DNA of 64,000 nucleotides from Taibaiella sp041660405 (GTDB lineage Bacteria > Bacteroidota > Bacteroidia > Chitinophagales > Chitinophagaceae), in the NCBI GenBank assembly GCA_041660405.1, contig JBAZWL010000003.1, positions 177,447 through 241,446 of the forward strand. The letters are read 5' to 3'. A program made the position numbers and the translations under genes. Shown here in pieces: positions 15,002 through 24,468 of this stretch. The notes under the pieces were generated by a model that saw only the letters and a program-made list of their open reading frames with translations, ran no database searches and was not told the DNA's origin. Positions within the stretch are counted from its first letter, which is position 1. Each line of letters begins with the position of its first letter.

Positions 15002-15418
15002 TTGAGTACCAACAGTATTCAGCAACGGTACACGCTGCAAGCCATCGAAAGATTAAAGCTGCGTAAACAAATTGAAACGCTTTTCCAAACCGGGGAGGCG
15101 TTTTCTGTTTTTCCGTTGCGCGTAGTTTATAGCCTTAACCTCCTTACTGCTACAGAGATATCTCCTGTGCGGGCAGGCTTTAGCATTCCCAAAAAAAGAA
15201 TAAAAAAGGCTGTAAACAGGAACAGGGTAAGACGCTTGCTGCGTGAAGCATGGCGCCTTCAAAAACATGCGCTTTATCAAAGTATTCCTGCCGATCAGCA
15301 ATTGCATTGCTTCCTTATTTTTACCGGCAACGAAAAGCTTACTTTTGAAGAAGCGAAAACAGCCGTAAAAAAACTCACGGATAAACTGATTCCCAAACTC
15401 AAGAAGCAGGAAGAATGA
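15002..15418 (+). CDS. rnpA: Ribonuclease P protein component
   Basis: 138 residues from a TTG start at 15002; no in-frame ATG precedes the conserved region. The family signature AGFSIPKKRIKKAVNRNRV-RRLLREAWR (about 58-85) is intact. It binds the RNase P RNA and helps mature tRNA 5' ends. It follows rpmH by 29 bases and overlaps yidD by four bases (ATGA). Confidence 0.95.
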   Translation: MSTNSIQQRYTLQAIERLKLRKQIETLFQTGEAFSVFPLRVVYSLNLLTATEISPVRAGFSIPKKRIKKAVNRNRVRRLLREAWRLQKHALYQSIPADQQLHCFLIFTGNEKLTFEEAKTAVKKLTDKLIPKLKKQEE

Positions 15419-15627
15419 TCAAAAAAGCATTCATATACCTGATACGGATTTACCAGAAGGTCTTGTCACCTGTTTTAGGTGCTCAATGCCGCTATACACC
15501 CACTTGTTCTCAATATGCTGTTGAAGCTTTGCAAAAATACGGTGCCCTAAAAGGAAGCTGGCTGGCCTTCAAACGTATTTTATCCTGCAATCCCTTCGGT
15601 GGCCACGGCCACGATCCGGTACCTTGA
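15415..15627 (+). CDS. yidD: Membrane protein insertion efficiency factor YidD
   Basis: 70 residues. The signature YQKVLSPVLGAQCRYTPTCS (about 14-33) and the later CNPFGGHGHDPVP are diagnostic, with three conserved Cys. A short amphipathic N-terminus (IKKAFIYLIRIY) lets it attach to the inner membrane, where it assists YidC-dependent insertion. Its ATG overlaps the rnpA stop. A yidC gene is not in the window. Confidence 0.96.
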   Translation: MIKKAFIYLIRIYQKVLSPVLGAQCRYTPTCSQYAVEALQKYGALKGSWLAFKRILSCNPFGGHGHDPVP

Positions 15628-15636
15628 TTTTTTAAT

Positions 15637-15745
15637 TGGCAATTGGCAGTTGGCAAAATGACACTCAACAGTCAATTCTCGGAAATAAACCACACTTACA
15701 ACTGCCAACTGCCTACTGCTTACTGCCAACTATCCACTTGCTACT
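15637..15745. repeat. Word-repeat spacer able to form a hairpin
   Basis: GGCAATTGGCAGTTGGCA on the left and CAACTGCCAACTGCC plus further CTACTGCTTACTGCC words on the right are complementary over about 12 bases. No reading frame. A weak promoter (TTG, 20 bases, TAATTTCG) for the TauE/SafE gene follows at about 15739-15768. Confidence 0.65.
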
Positions 15746-15774
15746 GACTACTTAAAATCCTAATTTCGCCATCC

Positions 15775-16605
15775 ATGTCTGTAGATTCTTTTTCTCTGAT
15801 CACATTTATCGGATCACTTGCGGCGGGATTACTTGGGGCACTCACTGGTCTTGGCGGAGGCGTTATCATTATCCCCTTACTTACATTAGGCCTTGGTGTT
15901 GACTTTCATTATGCTGTTGGTGCATCCCTTATCTCAGTTATTGCTACCTCCTCTGGTGCAGCAGCAGCTTACGTTAAAGAGGGAATTACCAATATGCGCA
16001 TCGGTATGTTTCTCGAAATAGCAACAACATTAGGCGCTGTTATTGCAGGCGCTTTCCTTACCACTTATCTTCCCAAAAGTATTCTGGAAGTTATTTTCGG
16101 GTTCATCCTTCTTTTTTCAGCATTCATGTCGACCCGGAAAAAGATAAACCATGAAGATCATGGCAATCCGGGATATTGGGGTTCTACCTTTAAGCTTAAT
16201 GGTGGTTACCCAACGTCGCAAGGTATAAGCTTCTATACTGTGCGTAATGTGATTGGTGGCTGGATCATGATGTTTTTTGCGGGCATTATGTCGGGCTTAT
16301 TAGGCATCGGTTCCGGAGCATTGAAGGTATTGGCTATGGATAACATTATGCGTGTACCTTTTAAAGTTTCTACTACTACCAGCAACTTTATGATAGGGGT
16401 TACAGCTGCTGCCAGCGCTGTTATTTATTTTCAGAAAGGCTATATAGTACCCGGAATAGCTGCTCCTGTAATGTTGGGTGTATTGATCGGAGCTATGTTG
16501 GGCGCAAAAATTTTGGTAAAAGCACAAACCAAATGGTTGCGCTGGGGATTTGCAATAGTGGTAACTTACCTGGCTATTCAAATGATCTATAACGGAGTAC
16601 AGTAA
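15775..16605 (+). CDS. TauE/SafE family sulfite or anion exporter-like permease
   Basis: 276 residues with about eight hydrophobic segments. The two internal repeats typical of the family are visible: AGLLGALTGLGGGVIIIPLL near the N-terminus and GIMSGLLGIGSGALKVLAM in the second half, each followed by an ASLIS...GA or STTTSNFMIG...A stretch. Family members export small sulfur-containing or organic anions at the inner membrane. The substrate is unknown; neighbours give no hint. Confidence 0.88.
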   Translation: MSVDSFSLITFIGSLAAGLLGALTGLGGGVIIIPLLTLGLGVDFHYAVGASLISVIATSSGAAAAYVKEGITNMRIGMFLEIATTLGAVIAGAFLTTYLPKSILEVIFGFILLFSAFMSTRKKINHEDHGNPGYWGSTFKLNGGYPTSQGISFYTVRNVIGGWIMMFFAGIMSGLLGIGSGALKVLAMDNIMRVPFKVSTTTSNFMIGVTAAASAVIYFQKGYIVPGIAAPVMLGVLIGAMLGAKILVKAQTKWLRWGFAIVVTYLAIQMIYNGVQ

Positions 16606-16702
16606 GGGCTAAAATTTTTGCCTATATTTATGATATCGTATTTCATTCATTGCTCACCGGAATGAATGATCTTGCTGCTACATTCATCTAAAACTAATAA
16701 TC

Positions 16703-17230
16703 ATGTTATCAAAAAGTATACAGGAAGCCCTGAACAACCAGGTAGCCATGGAGGCAGAATCATCGCAAGCTTATCTTGCCATGGCTTCCTGGGCTGAAAT
16801 ACAACCCGGCCTTGATGGTGTTACAGATTTTTTCTACAAACAATCGGATGAAGAGCGTATTCATATGCTTCGCCTGATCCGTTACATCAACGAACGTGGT
16901 GGATTTGCAATAGTGCCCGCCTTACATCAACCCAACATTACCTTTCAATCTTTAAAAAGAGTTTTTGAGGAATTGCTGAAGCATGAAATCAAAGTGTCCG
17001 AAAGCATCAATGATATTGTTGATCTGGCGCTTAAAGAAAAAGATTTTGCAACGCACAACTTCCTTCAGTGGTATGTTTCAGAACAAATAGAAGAAGAAAG
17101 GCTTGCACGCACCCTCAATGACAAGCTTGAACTTGTGGGTGATGATAAAAGCGGTATTTATCTTTTTGACAGAGATATTATGTTGTTCCGTACCGCAGCA
17201 GCAAATCCAAGAGGTGGCAGCACTAACTAA
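16703..17230 (+). CDS. ftnA: Ferritin
   Basis: 175 residues in the ferritin four-helix pattern. Iron-ligand residues of the ferroxidase centre can be seen: Glu in NNQVAMEAESSQAYLAM (about 17), EE..H in DEERIHMLRLI (about 50-54), and Glu residues in VSEQIEEERLA (about 125-133). It should form a 24-subunit cytoplasmic cage that oxidises and stores iron. Its stop overlaps the convergent SDR gene by four bases. Confidence 0.93.
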   Translation: MLSKSIQEALNNQVAMEAESSQAYLAMASWAEIQPGLDGVTDFFYKQSDEERIHMLRLIRYINERGGFAIVPALHQPNITFQSLKRVFEELLKHEIKVSESINDIVDLALKEKDFATHNFLQWYVSEQIEEERLARTLNDKLELVGDDKSGIYLFDRDIMLFRTAAANPRGGSTN

Positions 17231-17976
17231 CGACTCACTTTATAAATGCTGTTGGCCTGTTGCGTACAGGTAATGGTCATATCATTGATACATACATGCG
17301 GAGGAAGCGTAGCGCAGTAATACACTGCATCGGCTATGTCCTCCGCTTTTAGTGCCTGGAAACCATCATAAAATTTTTCAGCTTTTTCAGCATCTCCTTT
17401 AAATCTTACTAAGGAAAATTCTGTTTCGGCCATGCCAGGATTAATTGCTGTCACTTTAATGTTATGTGGCAGAAGATCAATACGCATAGCTTGCGTCAAT
17501 GCATCTACGGCAAACTTAGTAGCGCAATACACATTTCCATTCTGATAAACGACTTTGCCAGCTGTAGAACCAATATTGATGATGTGGCCGGATTGTTGTT
17601 TGCGCATTAAGGGAGACAATGCCCGGGTAACATAAAGCAATCCTTTTACGTTCGTATCCAGCATGGTATCCCAATCATCGGTATCTCCTTCGTCTATTGA
17701 ATTTGTGCCAAGTGCAAGGCCCGCATTATTAATCAGTATATCTACATTGCCCCATTCGTTGCTTACTTCTTCAGCAAGGGCATTTACCATTTCTTTATTC
17801 CTTACATCCAACTCACTAATGTTTACCGAGGCTCCGGTTTTCATTAATTGGTTTTTGATTTCCTCAAGTCTTTCTGTTCTTCTTCCTGTAAGCCAGAGTG
17901 AGTTTTCTTTTGTAGCAAATTTTTCAGCAATAGCTTTACCAAAGCCGGACGTGGCTCCGGTAATAAATATTTTCAT
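17227..17976 (-). CDS. Short-chain dehydrogenase/reductase (YdfG-like)
   Basis: 249 residues from the ATG at 17976 (MKIFITGATSGFGKAIAEKF); an ATG three codons upstream is possible. The cofactor loop TGATSGFG, the NNAGLA motif (about 85) and the catalytic Ser plus YCATK (about 150-156) are all present. Overall it resembles YdfG-type NADP-dependent serine/3-hydroxy-acid dehydrogenases. It lies 41 bases downstream of the large T9SS protein gene on the same strand and could be read through from it. Confidence 0.92.
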   Translation of the reverse strand: MKIFITGATSGFGKAIAEKFATKENSLWLTGRRTERLEEIKNQLMKTGASVNISELDVRNKEMVNALAEEVSNEWGNVDILINNAGLALGTNSIDEGDTDDWDTMLDTNVKGLLYVTRALSPLMRKQQSGHIINIGSTAGKVVYQNGNVYCATKFAVDALTQAMRIDLLPHNIKVTAINPGMAETEFSLVRFKGDAEKAEKFYDGFQALKAEDIADAVYYCATLPPHVCINDMTITCTQQANSIYKVSR

Positions 17977-18017
17977 ATTGATCAATGTTATGAAGATTTG
18001 AATTTTTAAACGCCGAT

Positions 18018-19943
18018 TTAGCGTATCACGGTAATGTCGCCTTTTTTAGTGACTTTAGTTCCATCAATGGAGTCAACATTAATTACCCAATAGTATACGC
18101 CAAGTTCAGCAAGCTGGCCATTGTACTTTCCATCCCAGGCGGGATAGTTATTATTAGTTGAAGTGAATACCTTCTGCCCATAACGATTGAAAATGTGGAA
18201 GTAGTTTATTTTCGAAAAACCGACTATCCGGGGGATGAGCAAATCATTTACACCATCACCATTAGGCGAAAAAGCATTAGGCACAAAGATATTGCCAAAG
18301 CTTACTACCCATACCAAAATACTGTCTGTTGCCAAACAACCTTCTTCTGTAGTTCCGGTAAGTATATAGGTGTACCTGCCGGTGTCTGGGAAAGCAACAG
18401 AAGGGTTGCTGATATTAGGGTCACTTAAATAATCGGTAGGTGACCACTGATAAAACTGGCTGCCTGTACCATTCAGGTTATAAGGATATCCAAGAACGAT
18501 AATAGTATCATTGCCTGCATTTGGGTCAAAGAGAGACATAGGTAATGTTTTGGTAACAGTGTCTCTGCATCCGAGTTTGCTTTTGGATATCAATGTTACT
18601 TGTTTTGGCCCTCCGGGTTTTGGATATTGGTGTACGGGGTTTTGTACAGATGCTGTGGCACCATCACCAAAACTCCAGTTCCAGTTTGTAATAGGCAAAT
18701 AAGTAGCTGTAGTTAAATCATTAAACTGAATAGGAGATTCAGGGCAAAGCTTGCCTGTCCAATCGAAGTCACCATGGAATTCAGGATATACTTTTACCAG
18801 GCGGCTTATACTATCAGGGCAAGTGCTTCCTTTATTAACCACAAGTGATACTACATATGTTCCGGTATCAGGAAAAGTATAAGTGGGCTCAAATTCTGTA
18901 GAGGTTGCCCCGGGTACACCAAAAGACCAGTTGTAACTGAAGCCTCCAATGCTGTTGTTGACGAATTTTACAGTATAGCCTTTGCATTGAACAGAAAAAG
19001 TATTGGGTTCATCGGCGAGCTCCGGGATGTTAGCCACCACTGATTTGGAACAATTGGTTACTACGAATTGCACGTCGCGTGATACTGTATTAATGGCATC
19101 TCCATTTTTCCATTCTGTTACACATACTGTTACTACAAACCGGCCTATAGTAGTAGGTGTTCCGGTCATCAAACCTGTAATAGGATTTATTTGCAATGGG
19201 GGTGATCCTCCCATAGGTACAGCTGCAGAATAAGGTGGCATGTAATTAACCGAAGTAGCCACAGGTGTGGTCATATTATTGCCAAAAGGTTTTGCATCAC
19301 TGGTGGATCCGCCGGGTCTTGCAGCGCAAAGGCGGTAGGATAAGGAATCTCCATCAGTGTCTGTAGCAGAAAAATTGTACACAAAAGGATTATTTGCACA
19401 AATGATCTGGGGAGGGAAATTTTTAAATACAGCACTGCTATTAGGACATTTACCGTCTGAAAAAGGTGGAATAGTTGCGAAATAAGTAACGCCGACATTT
19501 CCGGGAGTTTGTATATTGTTGATAGAGGCATTTCTGCAACATCTTTCATACACTATATAATAACCGGTTGCGCTGGAAGGTAGCGTGCGGGTAAATCTGA
19601 ATACTTGTTTTCTCATACAGGTATTCGGGTAATTGTTGATACAGGCATTACTGAAATTAGGATCAACAATTTCTGTTGAAATAGCAGAAACGCTATCTGC
19701 AATTATCAGCTGATTGGTATTAGAAGCAAAGATGGAATAATAAGCAGGATTATCCTGTGCCAGTGCACCGGGTTCACCATAGAGGCAATCCTGAAATAGA
19801 GTAATGGTAATCTCAAAGGTACCACCACCAAGGCAACGATAGGTCACATCCCCCCCTACCATATGAGACCCATACGATCTGAAAGAAAACAATACCAGAA
19901 AAAATAAAATGAGACGGCCGATTTTTTTGCTGATCATATTCAT
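18018..19943 (-). CDS. T9SS type B surface protein with PKD domains
   Basis: 641 residues. A signal peptide ends near YGSHM. Residues about 25-310 form a cysteine-containing region (GGDVTYRCLGGGTFEITITLF, YIVYERCCRN, ATDTDGDSLSYRLC) seen at the start of many large Bacteroidetes gliding-associated proteins. Two PKD modules follow (FSYNWSFGVPGATS and NWNWSFGDGATASVQNP). The C-terminal 90 residues (VPNAFSPNGDGVNDLLIP, FHIFNRYGQKVF, WDGKYNGQ, GVYYWVINV) are a type B T9SS sorting domain. Probably an outer-surface adhesin or gliding-related protein. Confidence 0.88.
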   Translation of the reverse strand: MNMISKKIGRLILFFLVLFSFRSYGSHMVGGDVTYRCLGGGTFEITITLFQDCLYGEPGALAQDNPAYYSIFASNTNQLIIADSVSAISTEIVDPNFSNACINNYPNTCMRKQVFRFTRTLPSSATGYYIVYERCCRNASINNIQTPGNVGVTYFATIPPFSDGKCPNSSAVFKNFPPQIICANNPFVYNFSATDTDGDSLSYRLCAARPGGSTSDAKPFGNNMTTPVATSVNYMPPYSAAVPMGGSPPLQINPITGLMTGTPTTIGRFVVTVCVTEWKNGDAINTVSRDVQFVVTNCSKSVVANIPELADEPNTFSVQCKGYTVKFVNNSIGGFSYNWSFGVPGATSTEFEPTYTFPDTGTYVVSLVVNKGSTCPDSISRLVKVYPEFHGDFDWTGKLCPESPIQFNDLTTATYLPITNWNWSFGDGATASVQNPVHQYPKPGGPKQVTLISKSKLGCRDTVTKTLPMSLFDPNAGNDTIIVLGYPYNLNGTGSQFYQWSPTDYLSDPNISNPSVAFPDTGRYTYILTGTTEEGCLATDSILVWVVSFGNIFVPNAFSPNGDGVNDLLIPRIVGFSKINYFHIFNRYGQKVFTSTNNNYPAWDGKYNGQLAELGVYYWVINVDSIDGTKVTKKGDITVIR

Positions 19944-19992
19944 TGCTCCATAAAAATCATGATGAAAACCTTAAAATTCTTTGTCCTTTCTA

Positions 19993-20000
19993 CAAAGATA
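19993..20000 (-). promoter_or_regulatory. -7 promoter element of the 18018-19943 gene
   Basis: Minus-strand TATCTTTG, 50 bases upstream of the ATG at 19943. The rest of the 283-base divergent region to 20226 is AT-rich with no other clear signal. Confidence 0.5.
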
Positions 20001-20226
20001 AGACACTAACAATTATAAATCAGGTTGGTTCAAGAACGATCTTGGTTAATGACCTGATAAAAAAAATGGTTTAACTACGGAAAGAATTATGTTAAGAAAA
20101 TTGATTTTACCCAACCTTTTTATGTGGGGCAGGGTCATTTACTAGCTAAGTGAATTATTTTATAATTATTCTTTTGTTATCACGGATTTTATTAAATTGC
20201 CATTTATCACACCATTTATACCGTTT

Positions 20227-22440
20227 ATGAAAAGATTATTACTTTTTGCATGCCTCTTAATCTCTTTTAATGCCACACATGCTCAAATTACTGTGGCAGG
20301 AGGATATACAGCAACCCAACTTGCCCAAACGCTTGTAGGAGCGGGCGTAGTTATGACGAATGCTACCTTGGGTGGACAGTGCCCATCAGAAGGATTAGGT
20401 ACCGGTACCGGTAAGTTTTCTTTTAACGGAAATCCAAGCGATATTGGTATTGATAGCGGAATAGTATTGTCAAGTGGTAATGCACTTAATATACCTAATG
20501 CCGTTGGCTTTTTTTCCTCTGCTTCTTTTACTGGTGGAGGAGCTGGTGATCCGGATCTGGATGCATTATTACTCGCCTCCGGATCTAATGTGCAATCACG
20601 TGATGCTTGTATATTGGAATTTGATTTTGTTCCGGCTGGTGATACTATTAAGTTCGACTATGTGTTTGGCTCGGAAGAATATCCGGATTTCAATTGCAGC
20701 ACTGTAAATGATATCTTTGGCTTCATGATTTCCGGACCAGGTTTACCACCAGCTCCTGCATTAAATAACATGGCTACCGTTCCTGGAACCACAATCCCTA
20801 TTACAATTAATAGTGTTAATAATGGAACTAACATTAATACAAATTGTACTTCTATGGGGCCAGGCTCTCCTTTTACCATATATTATGTGGATAATCAGGC
20901 AATGGGTGGCCAGTATGTTTGTTATGATGGATTTACAACAGTAATGACTGCTATTACTAATGTTATCCCATGCGAAACATATCACTTAAAATTAGCGATT
21001 GCTGATGGAGGCGATCAGATTTATGATTCCGGCGTATTCTTAAAAGCGGGAAGTTTGAACTCAACAGGTATAAAACTTACACCGGAATCTACACAAGGCG
21101 GTAATGATGTTGAAGCACACTGTATCAGAGGATGTAAATCCGGATTTATTAATTTTTCCCGCGCTGCTCCTCGCCCTACACCACTTACCGTAAAATTCCT
21201 TATTGCAGGCACAGCAGTTAATGGTATTGACTACCAATTAATAGCTGATAGTGTTATTATTCCAGCCAATCAGGTTTCTACTGAATTGGAAATCAAAGGA
21301 TTGCTGGTTCAATATCCTACCGGTGTTAAAGATGTGGTTATTTATGCTTTATCTCCTTATACCTGCGGTAGTGGTGCGCCAAACATCATAGATACAGCTA
21401 CCATGTATATTTACGATTCCTTGTATGTGAATATACCAACACCTCTTATAACAGTTTGCCCGCTAACAGAAATTACTATTACGGCAGACATAGATCCTAC
21501 ACTTAATTATGTATGGAGCCCGGCAGCACTTATTCCTGATCCATTGCCGTTGGGATTAACAATACATCCCAAACCTACAGTACCAACAACCTATACTATT
21601 ACAGTATCTCAACCTGGCGCGCCGGCAACTTGTCCGACAGTGAAAAGGTCTTACCATGCTAATGTAGAGCCTATCCCTCAAATAAAGCTGCCAAGTAAAG
21701 ACACAACAATCTGTTATGGTGATTCTATAGATCTGCAGGTTTATTCATTGCCTGAGGGTATCAATTATTCTTATAACTGGAGCCCCGGTACCAATTTAAG
21801 AGACAATTTCTCTGCAAATAATAAATTTTTCGGTCCCGTAGGCGATTATAAATATGTAATAACAGCTACTACTCCGGTTGCATTCTGTAGCAGCAAAGAC
21901 AGTATGGTATTACATGTAGTGCCACCATTTGACTTTACATCAGTAACACCTACCGATACTACAATCAAATATGGTGACAGAATCAAACTGAGCTCTGAAA
22001 GTGAGGCAACCATGTGGATATGGGATCCTGTTACTTATCTTGACGATCCATTGGCACGTGAACCTAATACTACACCGTTGGAATCCATTCAGTATACCTT
22101 AATTGGAATCAACCAGTATGGCTGTAAAGACACTGCATTGGTTAACATTAATGTGGAGTACAATTCCAACAGCGGTATGCCTAACGCATTTACGCCTAAC
22201 GGAGATGGACTGAATGATGTATTTAAGATTGAAAATCTGCGTTTTGACAAGCTTACCGAGTTTAAAGTATTCAACCGTTGGGGACGTGAAGTGTTCGATA
22301 CTAATGTGCCAACCAAAGGATGGGATGGTTCCATAAGTGGCGAACCTGCTGCATCTGATGTTTATTATTATAGCATTAAGATTACTTTACCAGACGGAAA
22401 ACAAAAACACTTTAAGGGAGATGTAACCCTGATAAGATAA
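20227..22440 (+). CDS. Choice-of-anchor L surface protein with T9SS type B tail
   Basis: 737 residues from the ATG at 20227, where a normal signal peptide begins (MKRLLLFACLLISFNATHAQ); an upstream in-frame ATG would put ten residues ahead of it and is rejected. Residues about 20-280 are a choice-of-anchor L domain (ACILEFDFVPAGDTIKFDY, FGSEEYPDFNC, NDIFGFMISGPG). Then follow a Calx-beta-like part (FLIAGTAVNGIDYQL), two Ig/PKD-like modules and a type B sorting domain (MPNAFTPNGDGLNDVF, FKVFNRWGREVFD, KGWDGSISG, DVYYYSIKI). Likely a surface adhesin; paralogue of the 6560-8611 protein. Confidence 0.9.
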   Translation: MKRLLLFACLLISFNATHAQITVAGGYTATQLAQTLVGAGVVMTNATLGGQCPSEGLGTGTGKFSFNGNPSDIGIDSGIVLSSGNALNIPNAVGFFSSASFTGGGAGDPDLDALLLASGSNVQSRDACILEFDFVPAGDTIKFDYVFGSEEYPDFNCSTVNDIFGFMISGPGLPPAPALNNMATVPGTTIPITINSVNNGTNINTNCTSMGPGSPFTIYYVDNQAMGGQYVCYDGFTTVMTAITNVIPCETYHLKLAIADGGDQIYDSGVFLKAGSLNSTGIKLTPESTQGGNDVEAHCIRGCKSGFINFSRAAPRPTPLTVKFLIAGTAVNGIDYQLIADSVIIPANQVSTELEIKGLLVQYPTGVKDVVIYALSPYTCGSGAPNIIDTATMYIYDSLYVNIPTPLITVCPLTEITITADIDPTLNYVWSPAALIPDPLPLGLTIHPKPTVPTTYTITVSQPGAPATCPTVKRSYHANVEPIPQIKLPSKDTTICYGDSIDLQVYSLPEGINYSYNWSPGTNLRDNFSANNKFFGPVGDYKYVITATTPVAFCSSKDSMVLHVVPPFDFTSVTPTDTTIKYGDRIKLSSESEATMWIWDPVTYLDDPLAREPNTTPLESIQYTLIGINQYGCKDTALVNINVEYNSNSGMPNAFTPNGDGLNDVFKIENLRFDKLTEFKVFNRWGREVFDTNVPTKGWDGSISGEPAASDVYYYSIKITLPDGKQKHFKGDVTLIR

Positions 22441-22458
22441 TTCGTTCTAATCATATTG

Positions 22459-22492
22459 CTAAAAAAGCCACCACTTTTGGTGGCTTTTTTAG
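22459..22492 (+). terminator. Terminator after the choice-of-anchor L gene
   Basis: CTAAAAAAGCCACCA-CTTT-TGGTGGCTTTTTTAG, a 15-bp perfect stem with built-in T-run. Confidence 0.92.
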
Positions 22493-22529
22493 TTCGGGAA
22501 AATAATTTTTTCTCATTATAAAAAAATAT

Positions 22530-22537
22530 TACCTTTG
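22530..22537 (+). promoter_or_regulatory. -7 promoter element of rpsA
   Basis: TACCTTTG followed by CAG, with TTT (not TTG) at the -33 position; 37 bases before the start codon. Confidence 0.65.
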
Positions 22538-22557
22538 CAGGCCAAAATTTATTATAA

Positions 22558-22564
22558 AAGGAGG
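22558..22564 (+). promoter_or_regulatory. Strong Shine-Dalgarno sequence of rpsA
   Basis: AAGGAGG, nine bases before a TTG start. Other genes in the window lack such a site, which makes this one stand out and fixes the start codon. Confidence 0.8.
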
Positions 22565-22573
22565 ACTTAAACA

Positions 22574-24388
22574 TTGGAAGAAAACCAAATTATTCACAAT
22601 CAAAACAGTGCTCATGACGATTTCGATTGGAACGTCGATAAGCGCAACGTCGCGTCTTACTCAAAAGAAGTACGCGAAGAGCTTGAAAAAAGCTACGAAT
22701 CAACTTTCAAAAGCATCGAAGAATCAGAATTGATTCAAGGTACTATTGTAGGTTTAACTAAAACGGATGCTATTGTAAACATCGGTTTTAAATCAGACGG
22801 TCTGGTATCACTGAACGAATTCCGTGATATGCCAAACCTGGCTATCGGTGATGAAATCGAAGTCCTGGTTCTTGAAAAAGAAGACCGTGAAGGTCAGTTG
22901 AGCTTGAGTCGCCGTCAGGCACGCCAGGTACGCAGCTGGCAGAACGTGGTTGACTACTTCAAATCCGGCGAAGTGGTTACCGGTACCATTACCTCTAAAA
23001 CCAAAGGCGGCCTTATTGTGGACGTTAATGGCCTGGAAACATTCTTACCTGGTTCACAAATTGACGTTAAGCCTGTAACGGATTACGATCAGTATGTAGG
23101 TAAAACAATGGATTTTAAAGTTGTTAAAATCAACGAACAGATCCGCAACGCAGTTGTATCCCATAAAGCGCTTATTGAAAGCGATCTGGAACAACAACGT
23201 GGTGAAATCATGTCTAAGCTTGAAAAAGGTCAGGTTTTGGAAGGAACAATCAAAAATGTTACCGATTTCGGTGCGTTTGTTGATCTTGGCGGCGTAGATG
23301 GTCTGTTGTATATCACTGATATCAGCTGGGGACGTATCTCTCACCCTAATGAAGTATTAAGCAACGGTCAGAAACTGAACGTGGTTGTACTTGATTTCGA
23401 TGATGAGAAAAAACGTATCAGCCTTGGCCTGAAACAATTAACTCCTCATCCTTGGGATAACTTACCTGTAGAAATTCAGGAAGGGGCTACCGTTAAAGGT
23501 AAAGTAGTTAACATTGAAGATTATGGTGCATTCCTCGAAGTATTGCCTGGTGTAGAAGGTCTGGTACACGTATCAGAAATTACCTGGAGCTCTCAGCCGA
23601 TCAATGCTAAAGAATTCTTCAAAATGGGTGATGAGTACAGTGCAAAAGTTGTAACTCTTGACAAAGAAGAGCGCAAAATGAGCCTGTCTATCAAACAACT
23701 TACCGAAGATCCATGGGGTTCTATCGAAGATAAATTCCCTATCGAAAGCCGTCATAAGGGTACTGTGAAAAACATTACTCCTTATGGTGTGTTCGTTGAA
23801 CTGGAAACAGGTATTGGCGGTATGATCCACATCAGCGACCTGAGCTGGACCAAACGTTACAACCACCCAAGTGAGTTCACTAAAGTTGGTGATGAAATCG
23901 AAGTAAGCATCCTGAGCATCGACAAAGAAAACCGCAAACTGTCTTTAGGACACAAGCAACTTGAAGATGATCCCTGGAATACTTTCGAAGGTATCTTCCC
24001 AATCGGTTCTCACCACGAAGGTACAGTGATCCGTAAAGACGATAAAGGTGCTGTAGTACAACTGCAATATGGTCTGGAAGCATTTGCTCCTGCCCGTCAC
24101 CTGCGTAAAGAAGATGAAACTACTGTAAGCGTTGATGAAACACTTCCATTCGTAATCATCGAATTCGATCGCAACGATAAACGTATCATGGTATCTCACA
24201 GTAAAGTATGGGAGCAAAGCAAAGCTGACGAAAGAGAAGCGGAGCACAAAGCAAACCAGGCTGATGCTGACAATACCAAGAAAGCCGTTAAAAACATTCA
24301 GTCTAAAGTAGAAAAAGCTACTTTGGGTGATCTGGGTGCTTTGGCTGATCTTAAAAACAAACTGAAAAACGAAGAAGAAGGAAAATAA
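22574..24388 (+). CDS. rpsA: Small ribosomal subunit protein bS1
   Basis: 604 residues from a TTG start placed by the AAGGAGG upstream; the first in-frame ATG is over 80 codons later, inside the first S1 domain. Six S1 (OB-fold) repeats are readable: GTIVGLTKTDAIVNIGF, GTITSKTKGGLIVDVNG, GTIKNVTDFGAFVDLGG, GKVVNIEDYGAFLEVLPG, GTVKNITPYGVFVELETG and GTVIRKDDKGAVVQLQYG. A charged Ala/Lys-rich tail follows. bS1 brings mRNA to the 30S subunit, which matters more in Bacteroidetes because they rarely use Shine-Dalgarno pairing. Single-gene unit with its own promoter and terminator. Confidence 0.97.
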   Translation: MEENQIIHNQNSAHDDFDWNVDKRNVASYSKEVREELEKSYESTFKSIEESELIQGTIVGLTKTDAIVNIGFKSDGLVSLNEFRDMPNLAIGDEIEVLVLEKEDREGQLSLSRRQARQVRSWQNVVDYFKSGEVVTGTITSKTKGGLIVDVNGLETFLPGSQIDVKPVTDYDQYVGKTMDFKVVKINEQIRNAVVSHKALIESDLEQQRGEIMSKLEKGQVLEGTIKNVTDFGAFVDLGGVDGLLYITDISWGRISHPNEVLSNGQKLNVVVLDFDDEKKRISLGLKQLTPHPWDNLPVEIQEGATVKGKVVNIEDYGAFLEVLPGVEGLVHVSEITWSSQPINAKEFFKMGDEYSAKVVTLDKEERKMSLSIKQLTEDPWGSIEDKFPIESRHKGTVKNITPYGVFVELETGIGGMIHISDLSWTKRYNHPSEFTKVGDEIEVSILSIDKENRKLSLGHKQLEDDPWNTFEGIFPIGSHHEGTVIRKDDKGAVVQLQYGLEAFAPARHLRKEDETTVSVDETLPFVIIEFDRNDKRIMVSHSKVWEQSKADEREAEHKANQADADNTKKAVKNIQSKVEKATLGDLGALADLKNKLKNEEEGK

Positions 24389-24417
24389 TCCGGAAACTGT
24401 TTTCAAAGAATAAAAGG

Positions 24418-24445
24418 AATCCCGCCCTGTTTACAGGGCGGGATT
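24418..24445 (+). terminator. Terminator of rpsA
   Basis: AATCCCGCCCTGT-TT-ACAGGGCGGGATT followed by TTCTT; 13-bp GC-rich stem. Confidence 0.9.
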
Positions 24446-24468
24446 TTCTTATTTAAGAAAGAGTTTAC

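Noticed and set aside
20197..20226. Upstream ATG for the choice-of-anchor L protein
   Set aside because: It would put a proline/phenylalanine-rich stretch before a normal signal peptide; the ATG at 20227 is preferred.
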